Below, piece by piece: positions 1 through 7,613 of a stretch of 64,000 bases of DNA (position 1 is its first letter; each line of letters opens with the position of its first letter). The notes under the pieces are model-generated. The model had not been told where the DNA came from. It saw only the letters and a program-made list of their open reading frames with translations, and searched no databases. This stretch comes from Arthrobacter sp. AQ5-06 (GTDB lineage: Bacteria > Actinomycetota > Actinomycetes > Actinomycetales > Micrococcaceae): positions 124,001-188,000 of the forward strand of contig NZ_QMKP01000005.1 of the NCBI RefSeq assembly GCF_003287955.1, in the 5' to 3' direction. Made by a program: the position numbers and the translations under genes.

Positions 1-46
1 GTTTGATGACGCTTCCGGCAGGGGCCTTGATGGTGTCAGCGATCAT
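1..46 (-). CDS. ABC transporter permease (second subunit), N-terminal fragment cut by window edge
   Basis: Only the first 15 codons lie in the window, beginning MIADTIKAPAG. The ATG at 46-44 overlaps the TGA stop of the upstream permease in the four-base arrangement ATGA, a typical sign of translational coupling. Position after a binding-protein gene and a MalF-type permease makes a MalG-type inner-membrane permease the expected product. This is inferred from operon layout only, because no domain is visible in so short a piece. Confidence 0.6.
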   Translation of the reverse strand, partial: MIADTIKAPAGSVIK

Positions 47-915
47 GCTTTGGCTTTCGCTTCCTTGAGGAGTCCCCGGATGAACGGGAACAGGCAAACC
101 AGGATGAGGAGGATGGCGAGCACGTTGATCGCGCTGCCGAGGCCAAGTTGCGCGGACCCGTCGCGGAACGCCGTGTCAAAGACGTAAAGCATGATCGATT
201 CGTTGCCGATGGCGTCCGCCTGCGGGGACAGCGGAATGAGATTGTCAAAGGTGCGCAGCACATCCATGATGGTGATCAGGCATACGAAGCCAAGGATGCC
301 CCGGATGGTGGGGATGATGACGTAAAAGTGCGTCTTTCTCCCCGATGCGCCGTCGATGATGGCCGCCTCGCGCAACTCTTTGGGCACGCCCTGCAGGCCA
401 GCAAGGATCATGAGCATGGAAAACGGCAGCAAGTGCCACACCGTGTGTGCCATGACCATGATCCGGTTTGGCCACGTTTCCGTGAACCACAGGATGTTCT
501 GGCCGGTGAGCGCCTGGATGACGTAGTTCACCGCGCCACCAAAGTTCTGGTCGAACAGCCAGGAAAACGAGACCGCGCCGACGATGTTCGGCAGTACGTA
601 GGCAACGAGCATGGCACCCAGGATGTACGGGCGGAGCTTTCCAAGGCCGTTCATCCCGGTGGCAATCAGGTAACCCAGCACGAGGATCGTTGCGGTCACG
701 ATGACCGTCAGCAGCAGAGTGAAAAGCACTGCGCGGCCCAAGCGGGGATCGCTGAGTGCCTGGGAGTAGTTGGACAGCCCGATGAAATCCCCCGGGGATC
801 CGTATTCCACTTTTTGGAAGCTCCATTGAATGGTGCGGACCAACGGAACCACCAGGAGGCCCAACATCACGAGCAAGCTGGGGCCCATCAGTAGCGCGAA
901 CTCGCGTCTACGCAT
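43..915 (-). CDS. Carbohydrate-type ABC transporter permease (MalF-like)
   Basis: A 290-residue integral membrane protein with about six hydrophobic segments. Near residue 180 it has the cytoplasmic EAA loop (LREAAIIDGAS followed by FYVIIP), which docks the ATPase. Length and loop fit the MalF/UgpA group of carbohydrate importers. A purine-rich GAGAGGAA lies just before the ATG. It follows the binding-protein gene after a short spacer with a strong hairpin and overlaps the next permease by four bases, so it is the middle gene of an importer operon. No ATPase gene is visible; such importers often share an MsiK-type ATPase encoded elsewhere. The substrate cannot be read from the sequence. Confidence 0.9.
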   Translation of the reverse strand: MRRREFALLMGPSLLVMLGLLVVPLVRTIQWSFQKVEYGSPGDFIGLSNYSQALSDPRLGRAVLFTLLLTVIVTATILVLGYLIATGMNGLGKLRPYILGAMLVAYVLPNIVGAVSFSWLFDQNFGGAVNYVIQALTGQNILWFTETWPNRIMVMAHTVWHLLPFSMLMILAGLQGVPKELREAAIIDGASGRKTHFYVIIPTIRGILGFVCLITIMDVLRTFDNLIPLSPQADAIGNESIMLYVFDTAFRDGSAQLGLGSAINVLAILLILVCLFPFIRGLLKEAKAKA

Positions 916-960
916 CGTTCAATTCCTCTCGATTGTGTCGAGTATGTCAGCGGTGTTCGG

Positions 961-999
961 CCGTGGCCGGCGGAATGCTGGGCAGCCCGCCGGCCACGG
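961..999 (-). promoter_or_regulatory. Hairpin between binding-protein gene and permease gene
   Basis: A perfect 13-bp inverted repeat (961-973 with 987-999, 13-nt loop) lies between the stop of the solute-binding protein gene and the start of the permease gene on the same strand. No T-run follows. Such intercistronic stems commonly protect the upstream message or attenuate the downstream one, so that binding protein is made in excess. That role is inferred. Confidence 0.6.
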
Positions 1000-1006
1000 C
1001 GCGCCG

Positions 1007-2323
1007 TCAACTGCCCGCTATGGTCTTTTCAGCGATGCTCTGCATCTGTTGCATGCCCGCCTCAATGTCCAGTTGGCCGGTGATGACCTGTACCACAATG
1101 GGCCGGATGGCGTTGGTGACCGGAGCCGCCGACGGGCTCCCCGGCGTCGGCATGGACTTGCCGATCGTGGCATTCGCAGCTGCCGCGTACTTCGAGCTGT
1201 CATCGCTGACCATGCCTTCCCGGGCGGGGTAGGCGGCCGGCACGGAAGCCTTTGAGGCATCCTCGCTGACAGAGGCCGCCATCATCTGGAAGAGCAGGTC
1301 CTTGTCCAGCTTGGTGTTCTTCGGGATCGACCAGCCATCCACCGAAAGTCGGCTGTAAAGGTACGGAGCGCTGCCTTCGACAGCGGGGGGAGCGGCGAAC
1401 GCAAACTTGTCCGCGAGCTTCGTGTTGGCCGGCAGTGTGAGGTCGTTCATGCGGCCCGAGAACATGATAGCCATCGCCGCAGTACCGTTGAACATCTGCT
1501 GCTGGACCTTGGGCTGGTCAAACGTCGTCACCTGGGGATCCATGTAGGGCAGGAGGGACTTCATCCCCTCCAGCGCCTTCCGCGACTCGTCGGACGCAAA
1601 CTGCGGCTTGCCGGACGAATCCAGGAAGTCCTTGCCGTTTGAGTTCATCGCCGCCTGGTAGTTCGTTGTGATGTCGGCGGTTGCGTTCAAAGGCAGGGCG
1701 ATCGGGTACTTGATCTCTCCCTTTGCCTGGATGGCTTTCGCGGCGTCAATCATCTCCGCGAATGTAGTGGGCGGCTTGAGCCCCAGCGAATCGAAGACGT
1801 CCTTCCGGTAGGCGAGCACGTACATCTGTGCCTGCATGGGAAGCCCGTAGAGCTTGCCGTCGTAGGACATCGACGAGCGCATTTGTTTGCTCAGCGCGTT
1901 GAGCTTGTACTTGTCGGCGTACTTGGCGACGTAGTCATCGAGCGGTTCAATATTGCCCTTCGCGGCGAAGCCGGGAACGACGAAACCGTAAGTCTCGAGG
2001 ATGTCGTAGCTGCCCGAGCCGCCGGCGAGGGTCGCCGTCGTCTTGGTGACCTGGCCGCCGAAGTCGATGGGGTCGTGCTTGAGCGTGACTTTTTCGCGCG
2101 TGCAGCTCTTGACCATCGTGTTGGTGAACGGATCGATCGCCGACGAGTTGTAGGCAAGGACGTTCACGGTCGTGTCGGCGGTGGGCATCGTGTAGTCGCA
2201 TGCCACGGCCGTCGCGTCCTGGGCCCCGCTGCGCGAACCTGCGCCGCATGCCGTGACGCCCGCGAGGCTGGCCACGACGGCGAGCGCGGCGGCGCCCGTC
2301 CGGAGGTGTTTGTGGAATCGCAT
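1007..2323 (-). CDS. Extracellular solute-binding lipoprotein of an ABC importer
   Basis: Family-1-type solute-binding protein of 438 residues. It opens with a lipoprotein signal (MRFHKH, hydrophobic stretch, then LAGVTAC with the cysteine as lipidation site), so the mature protein should be tethered outside the membrane and deliver ligand to the downstream permeases. An in-frame ATG lies 14 codons upstream, but AGGAGAGG is placed correctly only before the 2323 ATG, which also starts directly at a sensible signal peptide. Its promoter region carries a palindrome (2385-2398) almost identical to one at the start of the upstream dehydrogenase gene. The ligand is not deducible. Confidence 0.9.
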   Translation of the reverse strand: MRFHKHLRTGAAALAVVASLAGVTACGAGSRSGAQDATAVACDYTMPTADTTVNVLAYNSSAIDPFTNTMVKSCTREKVTLKHDPIDFGGQVTKTTATLAGGSGSYDILETYGFVVPGFAAKGNIEPLDDYVAKYADKYKLNALSKQMRSSMSYDGKLYGLPMQAQMYVLAYRKDVFDSLGLKPPTTFAEMIDAAKAIQAKGEIKYPIALPLNATADITTNYQAAMNSNGKDFLDSSGKPQFASDESRKALEGMKSLLPYMDPQVTTFDQPKVQQQMFNGTAAMAIMFSGRMNDLTLPANTKLADKFAFAAPPAVEGSAPYLYSRLSVDGWSIPKNTKLDKDLLFQMMAASVSEDASKASVPAAYPAREGMVSDDSSKYAAAANATIGKSMPTPGSPSAAPVTNAIRPIVVQVITGQLDIEAGMQQMQSIAEKTIAGS

Positions 2324-2384
2324 GATATTTCCTCTCCTGGTGCTGTGCTGGCGGGAGTGGGGCAACTTTGACCCACTCTGGGTG

Positions 2385-2398
2385 TTTATACGTATGTA
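2385..2398. promoter_or_regulatory. Putative operator upstream of the binding-protein gene
   Basis: TTTATACGTATGTA is a near-palindrome with a central CG. It matches 12 of 14 positions of the site at 3750-3763 when that site is read on the other strand. It sits just upstream of the importer genes and just beyond the stop of the dehydrogenase gene. A central-CG palindrome of this kind is typical of LacI-type and some GntR-type operators. The binding protein is unknown. Confidence 0.55.
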
Positions 2399-2401
2399 TA
2401 G

Positions 2402-3754
2402 CTAGGGTGCTTCCACAAGGCCACTCGCGTCCTGCGCACGGATGAGGTCGAGGCGAAGCTGGGCGCTGTCCCGGTGGGCCGGCATCTGTTCGAAGTCGGC
2501 GATTGTGACCACGGGCCCGGCCTGCGCCACGGTGGACTCCCGAGTGGCCCGCTGGTAGGTGAGCTGCTTGAGGAACCGGGCCACCGACAAGCCCTCGGTG
2601 TAGCGGGCACCGCGGCCTGTGGGCAGGACGTGGTTGGTGCCCGACATGCCCTTGTCGGCGTAGGCGACTGTGGACCACTCGCCAAGGAACAGCGATCCGT
2701 AGTTCCGGAGGTTGTCGAGGTAGTAGTCGGGGTCCGCCGTCAGGATCTCGAGGTGCTCGGGAGCCAGGGTGTCCATGACTTCGATGGCGGTCCGCGGGGA
2801 GTCGGCAACATAGATCGAGCCCCAGTCGCGCCAGGCGGCACCGGCGATTTCGCCGGTGGCGAGTCCCCGGAGCTGCCGTTCAATCTCGATCTCAACCTCG
2901 GCGGCGAGGCGGTGCGACGTCGTTACCAGACACGCGGGAGACGTCGGCCCGTGCTCGGCCTGTGCGAGCAGGTCCGCGGCAACCATGGCCGCGCTTGCAG
3001 TGTCGTCGGCAATGACGGCCACTTCGGAGGGGCCGGCAAGGACGTCAATCCCTACCGTTCCATACAGCTGGCGCTTGGCCTCGGCCACATACGCATTGCC
3101 GGCGCCGACGATCATGTCCGCCGGACTGGCGTCGAGGAGCCCGAAGGCCATCGCCGCCAGGGCCTGCACGCCGCCCAAGGCGAAGATGCGTTCAGCCCCG
3201 GACACCCGGGCAGAGTAGAGGACAGCCGGATGGACCTGGCCATTGTTGGAGGGGGGTGTGCAGGAGACGATGTTCGGCACGCCGGCCGCCCGGGCAACGC
3301 CAACGGTCATGAAGGCGCTTGCGAGCAGGGGAAACCTTCCGGCCGGCAGGTAGGCGCCCACCGTGCCGACCGGAATGTATTTCTGGCCGCAGACAACGCC
3401 CGGGATGACTTCGTCCTCGAAGTCTGACAGGCGCGCCCGCTGCATGTGGGCAAAGCGCTGCGTGCGCTCGGCCCCTGCGTCTAGCGCTTCGCGCAGGTCG
3501 GCGGGGAGGTCCGCGGTGAGCTTGTCGGCGTCAGTCGGTGTAATCTCAAACGCCGTCCCGCCCTTCCAGCCATCGAGCCGTTCGGCATAGTCGCGCACGG
3601 CTTCGATGCCCCCGGCTTCGATCGTGGAGAGCATCGCGGAGACGGTGGAGATCACCTTGGGATCGGACTGCGCAGCCACATCGGGACGGTTCGGTTCGCG
3701 GACGACGGTCACGGCGCCGGTGAGGCGCGATTTATCTGCATAAGTGAGGTGCAT
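2402..3754 (-). CDS. Histidinol dehydrogenase family oxidoreductase (HisD/HpsN-like)
   Basis: A 450-residue HisD-superfamily protein. Conserved active-site features are visible: QAEHGP (zinc ligands Gln and His), APEHLE (catalytic Glu-His pair), YADKG followed by GTNHVLPT (zinc Asp region), and a C-terminal MPAHRDSA segment supplying the last His. HisD enzymes oxidise an alcohol to a carboxylate with NAD. The setting, next to a carbohydrate-type importer and hydrolases and with no histidine genes, argues for a catabolic paralogue, as in sulfopropanediol dehydrogenase HpsN, rather than histidine synthesis. The start at 3754 places the ATG inside the palindromic operator with no clear ribosome site; a start 14 codons upstream is possible but would put the operator inside the gene. 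Confidence 0.82.
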   Translation of the reverse strand: MHLTYADKSRLTGAVTVVREPNRPDVAAQSDPKVISTVSAMLSTIEAGGIEAVRDYAERLDGWKGGTAFEITPTDADKLTADLPADLREALDAGAERTQRFAHMQRARLSDFEDEVIPGVVCGQKYIPVGTVGAYLPAGRFPLLASAFMTVGVARAAGVPNIVSCTPPSNNGQVHPAVLYSARVSGAERIFALGGVQALAAMAFGLLDASPADMIVGAGNAYVAEAKRQLYGTVGIDVLAGPSEVAVIADDTASAAMVAADLLAQAEHGPTSPACLVTTSHRLAAEVEIEIERQLRGLATGEIAGAAWRDWGSIYVADSPRTAIEVMDTLAPEHLEILTADPDYYLDNLRNYGSLFLGEWSTVAYADKGMSGTNHVLPTGRGARYTEGLSVARFLKQLTYQRATRESTVAQAGPVVTIADFEQMPAHRDSAQLRLDLIRAQDASGLVEAP

Positions 3755-3763
3755 ACGTATACA
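3750..3763. promoter_or_regulatory. Putative operator at the start of the HisD-like gene
   Basis: TGCATACGTATACA is palindromic around a central CG, and its minus-strand form shares TATACGTATG with the site at 2385-2398. It overlaps the proposed ATG (3754-3752), so a bound regulator would block both transcription and a leaderless start. The repetition of this site at both promoters of the cluster is the evidence for function. Confidence 0.55.
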
Positions 3764-3899
3764 GTAATGATTTAGGCCACCTGTGACAAGAGGCACATCA
3801 AAGCGATTGCGGCCAGCTCATCCGGCGCTTGCCTGTCCCGCTGTTTGTCCATCGTTTGTCCTGCCTCTTGCCCGAACGCACCCCGCCCGGCCCCCGGGC

Positions 3900-4775
3900 T
3901 CAGGAACGCGGGGCCGGCGGCCAGGTTGCCGGGTCGATGCGGCCACCGTAGACCGGGAGCTTGATCGCCGGCTCACCTGGGTGGAACTGCGACCACATGC
4001 GAGTCACTCCAGCGGTGCCCTCCGCCCGCACCCGGTCGACCGCGCCCAGGTCCAGGTCTGCCGCCAGCAGGGTCGGGGCCGCGTCCGGGGCCTCGGCGAT
4101 GACGGCGCCCTCGGGATCAACGATGATGCTGCGGCCTTCCCCGGTCGGGCCGCCGCAGTTGACGCTCACGACGAAAACCTGGTTCACAATGGCGTTCGCC
4201 CGTGCAAGCACCAGCTCGAGGGCGCGGTCCGGCGTCGTCGTCTTGACAACGTTGAGGATGACGTCGGCACCCATCCAGGCGAGCTGGCGGGTAGCCTCCG
4301 GGAACCAGGCGTCGTAGCAGATGTTGAGTCCCACCCGTCCTGCCCCGCCGAGGTCGACGACGACGAACTGGTCGCCGGGATCGTACGGCTCGTGCGGGCG
4401 CCACGGGAAGATCTTCCGGTAGCTTCCCGCGAGTTCCCCCGAAGGCGACAGGACAACCTGAGTGTTGAACAGCTCGCCGCCCGGCCCGGACTCGCACAAG
4501 CTTCCCGGGACGAGCCAGACGCCCAGCTTCCGTGCCAGGTCGGCCAGGCCCACCATGCGGGGTCCGTCGAGTGGCTCGGCCGCGGCGCGGAGAGCCTCGG
4601 TCCGGTGGCGATCGGGAGAGCCGTCGCCGAAGAGGTGAAGCTCGGGAAACACCAGGAGCTTCGTGCCGGGATTGCTCTCCAGGGCCCTGGCGGCCTCATC
4701 GGCAAAGGCTTCAAGGGGAGTTCCGATGAGCTGCGGGGGAGCCTGGACGGCGACGATGGGAAGGTGGCTTTGCAC
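3900..4775 (-). CDS. Carbon-nitrogen hydrolase (nitrilase superfamily)
   Basis: A nitrilase-superfamily amidohydrolase of 291 residues. The Glu-Lys-Cys triad is recognisable: FPELHLFG (Glu), YRKIFPW (Lys) and NICYDAWFPE (Cys in the nucleophile elbow). Members hydrolyse nitriles, amides or carbamoyl groups, and the exact substrate cannot be told. I chose the GTG at 4775 because GAGG lies six bases upstream; in-frame ATGs at 4817 and 4838 lack a ribosome site. It follows a wrecked cysteine-hydrolase gene and precedes the HisD-like gene on the same strand, so it probably worked in the same degradative pathway. Confidence 0.85.
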   Translation of the reverse strand: MQSHLPIVAVQAPPQLIGTPLEAFADEAARALESNPGTKLLVFPELHLFGDGSPDRHRTEALRAAAEPLDGPRMVGLADLARKLGVWLVPGSLCESGPGGELFNTQVVLSPSGELAGSYRKIFPWRPHEPYDPGDQFVVVDLGGAGRVGLNICYDAWFPEATRQLAWMGADVILNVVKTTTPDRALELVLARANAIVNQVFVVSVNCGGPTGEGRSIIVDPEGAVIAEAPDAAPTLLAADLDLGAVDRVRAEGTAGVTRMWSQFHPGEPAIKLPVYGGRIDPATWPPAPRS

Positions 4776-4899
4776 GGGGAACCTCGATTCATTTGCTGCA
4801 AGAGCTCGGCGAATCATCGTTGATCCGCCGAGGGGCATGGTGCGGGCAGGCGCACGGTCCGAATGCGACGAGCGGACAGTCGAAGGCCCTGTCGAAAGT

Positions 4900-5290
4900 C
4901 TAAGGGGAACCGAGCCGCTTCAGGATCTCGGGACTGGACTGGACCTGCCGACGATATTCAGTCGCGACGATGCCGAGGATTGCCGTTCCCACAAAGGCGC
5001 TGTCGCGGGTTTTCCCGAGATGCGGCAGGCCGTCGGTCTTCAGTGCGGGAACGAATTCGGCCGGGTCGCTGCCGCGGAAGATGAACCCCTGGTCGTCGTC
5101 GAGCATGTTCAGCGACCACGTGGGCTTGTCCCGCTCGTGCTTGGTCCCGATCAGCAGGACCCTGTGGACCGGAGGAGGCGAAAGCGTGCAGCGGTTCGTT
5201 GCACGCCTGCACCACCTCCTCCTGCTTGGCGGCGAGCGCCGGATCCTTGAAGTAGGCGTTCTGCATGTCGAGCACCAACGGTGCGATCAC
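4900..5290 (-). pseudogene. Isochorismatase-family cysteine hydrolase, frameshifted and truncated
   Basis: Begins with a good ribosome site (AGAGGG) and GTG at 5290, giving IAPLVLDMQNAYF, the usual N-terminus with the catalytic Asp. Homology then continues in another frame with VLLIGTKHERDKPTW, GFIFRGSDP and the TRDSAFVGT block. The part after DSAFVGT, where the family has its catalytic cysteine, is replaced by an unrelated tail ending at 4900. At least one frameshift, an internal loss and C-terminal loss make this a dead gene. It is co-oriented with the nitrilase-type hydrolase downstream. Confidence 0.75.
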
Positions 5291-5349
5291 GCAATCACCC
5301 TCTCATCGTCGGAAGAGTTGTTGGCAAGAATAGCCGAGAGATTAAGACC

Positions 5350-5626
5350 TCAGCGGGCTTCCAGCAGCCCCTTCAGCTTGGCCAGGTCCGTGCTCATTGC
5401 CCGGCGCATCATGGGCCATTACCCAACCGGCCAGCCGTGAGAAGCCGGCCGGGACGCCGGTGCTGCGCACCGTCATGCGGGTGGCACGTGCCCAGCGTCC
5501 TGCCAGGTTATGTGGTCTGCATCGGAAAGGGCCTTGGGCGGCGCGCATGGTCGGCGAGGATCCAGGATCCAGCGCCACCTCCTGACGGGGCCTGTTGATC
5601 ACTTTCTCGACCTGGACATCAACCAT
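5350..5626 (-). pseudogene. SRPBCC-family protein remnant
   Basis: An ATG at 5626 behind AAAGGAAG starts MVDVQVEKVINRPRQEVA, the typical first strand and helix entry of an SRPBCC (polyketide cyclase-like) protein. Reading then leaves frame. A plausible C-terminal helix, RRAMSTDLAKLKGLLEAR followed by a stop, is found in another frame ending at 5350. The total length is about half to two-thirds of the usual 140-150 residues, so internal sequence is also missing. Non-functional as it stands. Confidence 0.65.
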
Positions 5627-5650
5627 GGTTCTTCCTTTCGGGAGTTCGGG

Positions 5651-6463
5651 CTAGGGCGCCGACTCCCGGATTTTCAGCGCAAAGCCAGCTTCTACATGAA
5701 CGCCGTCTTCCCCACCTCCAGCCCGTCAATCCGGTCGATCAGCAACCCGACGGACCGTTCCGCAATCTCGTCCATGCCGGGCGACACAGTGGTGAGCGAC
5801 GGCGAGGCGAACTGCGCCTCGTCGATGTCGTCAAAGCCCGCCACCGCAACGTCCTGGGGCACCTTCACGCCACGGACGAGCAGTTCATGCATCGCGCCCA
5901 AGGCCAGGGCGTCGTTCAGGCCGAACACGGCGTCGAACGGAATGCCGCGCTCCAGGAGGCCGGCGACGGCGGCTGCTCCCCAATCGCGGCGCCCTTCACC
6001 GGGTGCCACCAGGACCGGATCAAACGGGACGCCGGCGTCCTCCAGCGCTCTCCGGTAACCGTTGAGCCGCAGTCCGGCAGAGCCCGCTGACTCCCCAGGT
6101 GGGCGCCCAGTACGGCAATACGACGGCGGCCTCCCGCCAGCAGGTGGGAGGTGAGGGCCTGGCAGCGCCCTGGTTTCTCATGGTGACCAGATCCAGCCGG
6201 GGATCCAGAATGTGCTCCCCGAGCAGCACCACCGGCTTGGTGCCGCGGCGGGAGGCGACGGCGTCGGCCCCCATCACCAGGGGTGTGAAGAGCAGTCCGT
6301 CTGTCAGCTGCCGCAGCGGACCCTGCAGGGCGCCCAGTTCGTTGGCCTCCTGCACCCGTTGCCTGGTGGCCGGCCGGACGAACTCGTAGTCGTTGAGCAC
6401 GTTCGACACAGTCTTGAGCGAAACCCCGGCGGCGCGCGCCACATCGTTCATGGTCGCGGCCAT
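5651..6463 (-). pseudogene. LacI-family transcriptional regulator with multiple frameshifts
   Basis: The N-terminus has a clean LacI helix-turn-helix (MNDVARAAGVSLKTVSNVLND). Later segments lie in different frames: PVVLLGEHILDPRLD, then an open stretch 5692-6009 with GLNDALALGA and VPQDVAVAGFDD, and finally EAGFALKIRESAP with a stop at 5651. All main parts of a sugar-binding LacI protein are present in order, but at least three frame changes are needed. The decay is therefore recent, or indels were introduced during sequencing. It is the only local LacI gene and a candidate former owner of the TATACGTATG operators. Confidence 0.75.
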
Positions 6464-6469
6464 GCGCGG

Positions 6470-7054
6470 TCAGCCTTTGGCAGCCTTGGCCGCCGCCTTC
6501 GCTGCCTGCTTGCTGGCCCGCACCTTGGCGAGCGATTCAGGACTCACAATGTCGGCAACCGAGAGGAAGGCATCCTCCTGGCCGTAGTGGCCGGCGGCCT
6601 CGCGCCAGCCGGGGGCGCTCAGCCCGCGCTGCTTCCCCAGCAGCGCAAGGAAAATCTTTGCCTTCTGCTCCCCGAATCCGGGCAGCGACTGCAAGCGGCG
6701 CAGTACCTCCGGGCCATCGGGGCCGCCCTTGGTCCAGATCAGCGTCGCGTCGCCGTCCCAGTCGTGCTGGACGGTTTCGGCGAGCGCCTGCACGCGCCCC
6801 GCCATCGAGCCGGGGAACCGGTGCACCGCGGGCCGTTCCTTGAACACCTCGACGAACGCCTGAGGTTCATACGCGGCCACCGCGGCCGGGTCGATGGACC
6901 CGATCCGGGCCCGGATCTTCTCCGGCCCGGCAAAGGCGGATTCCATGGTTACCTGCTGGTCCAGCAGCATGCCTGTCAGCAGCGCAAACGCGTCATCAGT
7001 CAGCAGTTGGTCGGCGGCCGGGTCACCGGTGATATGCAGTTCCATGGCCCTCAT
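6470..7054 (-). CDS. HhH-GPD-type base excision DNA repair protein
   Basis: A 194-residue protein of the small HhH-GPD group found in actinobacteria. It has an N-terminal helical region (LLDQQVTMESAF) and a helix-hairpin-helix (LQSLPGFGEQKAKIFLALLG) at about residues 128-146, followed by an Ala/Lys-rich basic tail (about residues 180-194) that may bind DNA nonspecifically. It probably removes damaged bases, but the substrate is unknown. The ATG at 7054 is chosen because GGAGGTGG lies five bases upstream. It stands alone, intact, between pseudogenes. Confidence 0.85.
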   Translation of the reverse strand: MRAMELHITGDPAADQLLTDDAFALLTGMLLDQQVTMESAFAGPEKIRARIGSIDPAAVAAYEPQAFVEVFKERPAVHRFPGSMAGRVQALAETVQHDWDGDATLIWTKGGPDGPEVLRRLQSLPGFGEQKAKIFLALLGKQRGLSAPGWREAAGHYGQEDAFLSVADIVSPESLAKVRASKQAAKAAAKAAKG

Positions 7055-7161
7055 CTTTCCACCTCCGGCGGCCTGCGTCATGACCTTGAGTTTTTGTCCA
7101 CTTATTGGGACTTCACCGTCGATTTTCGCGCATTATCTGGACAAAAACTCGGGGGGCGCGC

Positions 7162-7295
7162 TTAGGAATCGAGCGCCAACCGGATCATGGACCAGGACAC
7201 CGCCGGGAGTTCTGCGGTGAGCCGGCCGCCGTCGGCCTTGACGCTCACGTTGGCGCCGGGCAGACCGACGTCGAATCCTCCATCGGCCGAAAACC
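7162..7295 (-). pseudogene. C-terminal remnant of a GH51 alpha-L-arabinofuranosidase
   Basis: Read backward from the TAA at 7162-7164, the frame gives a beta-rich tail ending LPAVSWSMIRLALDS. This matches the usual end of GH51 arabinofuranosidases (LPALSWNVIRL). Only about 43 residues remain; upstream of about 7295 the frame has stops and no homology. It suggests a lost arabinose-polymer catabolic gene and adds to the decay seen from 4.9 to 9.1 kb. Confidence 0.5.
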
Positions 7296-7486
7296 AAGTA
7301 CTACCTAACTTGAAAAACAAGTACCGATTACGCGGTCGCCCGGGACCACGCCGGAACTACCGTCGACTAAGAGCTAAGACTCGCAAATCGCACTGGATTG
7401 CATGTCTCACTAGGGGGTTGTGGGAAGGATGAATACACGACGTGGCAGGCGCGTTTTCCCGTTTCAAGGGGTACGGGACGTAAGCG

Positions 7487-7544
7487 GGGCCGGCGACGAG
7501 GAGGTCTTAGAGACCAAGGCCTCTCCCCCAGCCGTCGCCGGCCC
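7487..7544. repeat. Nested inverted repeat upstream of the GAF-ANTAR gene
   Basis: An 11-bp perfect outer stem (7487-7497 with 7534-7544, GGGCCGGCGAC) encloses a small inner stem, GGTCT/AGACC. It lies 70 bases before the chosen start of the downstream regulator gene and could be a leader structure or the terminator of a lost gene. The loops are not the hexaloops known for ANTAR target RNAs. Confidence 0.5.
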
Positions 7545-7613
7545 TCTGTCTTCTACCGTTCATATTCATCGAACACCTCCTGTCACTTCCCCGCGTCCCC
7601 TGGGGAGGCGGGC

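Noticed and set aside
148..894. Long plus-strand open frame opposite the permease gene, and similar ones at 13668-14675, 14739-16178 and 39197-40486
   Set aside because: They are out-of-frame shadows of strongly supported genes in GC-rich DNA, with His/Arg/Gly-rich products and no ribosome sites.
7487..7544. Classical ANTAR target RNA (two hexaloop hairpins)
   Set aside because: The visible stems do not carry six-base loops with the expected A and G positions.
7398..7613. N-terminal extension of the GAF-ANTAR gene
   Set aside because: The frame is open, but the product is low complexity and has no ribosome site; the GTG at 7614 has a proper one.
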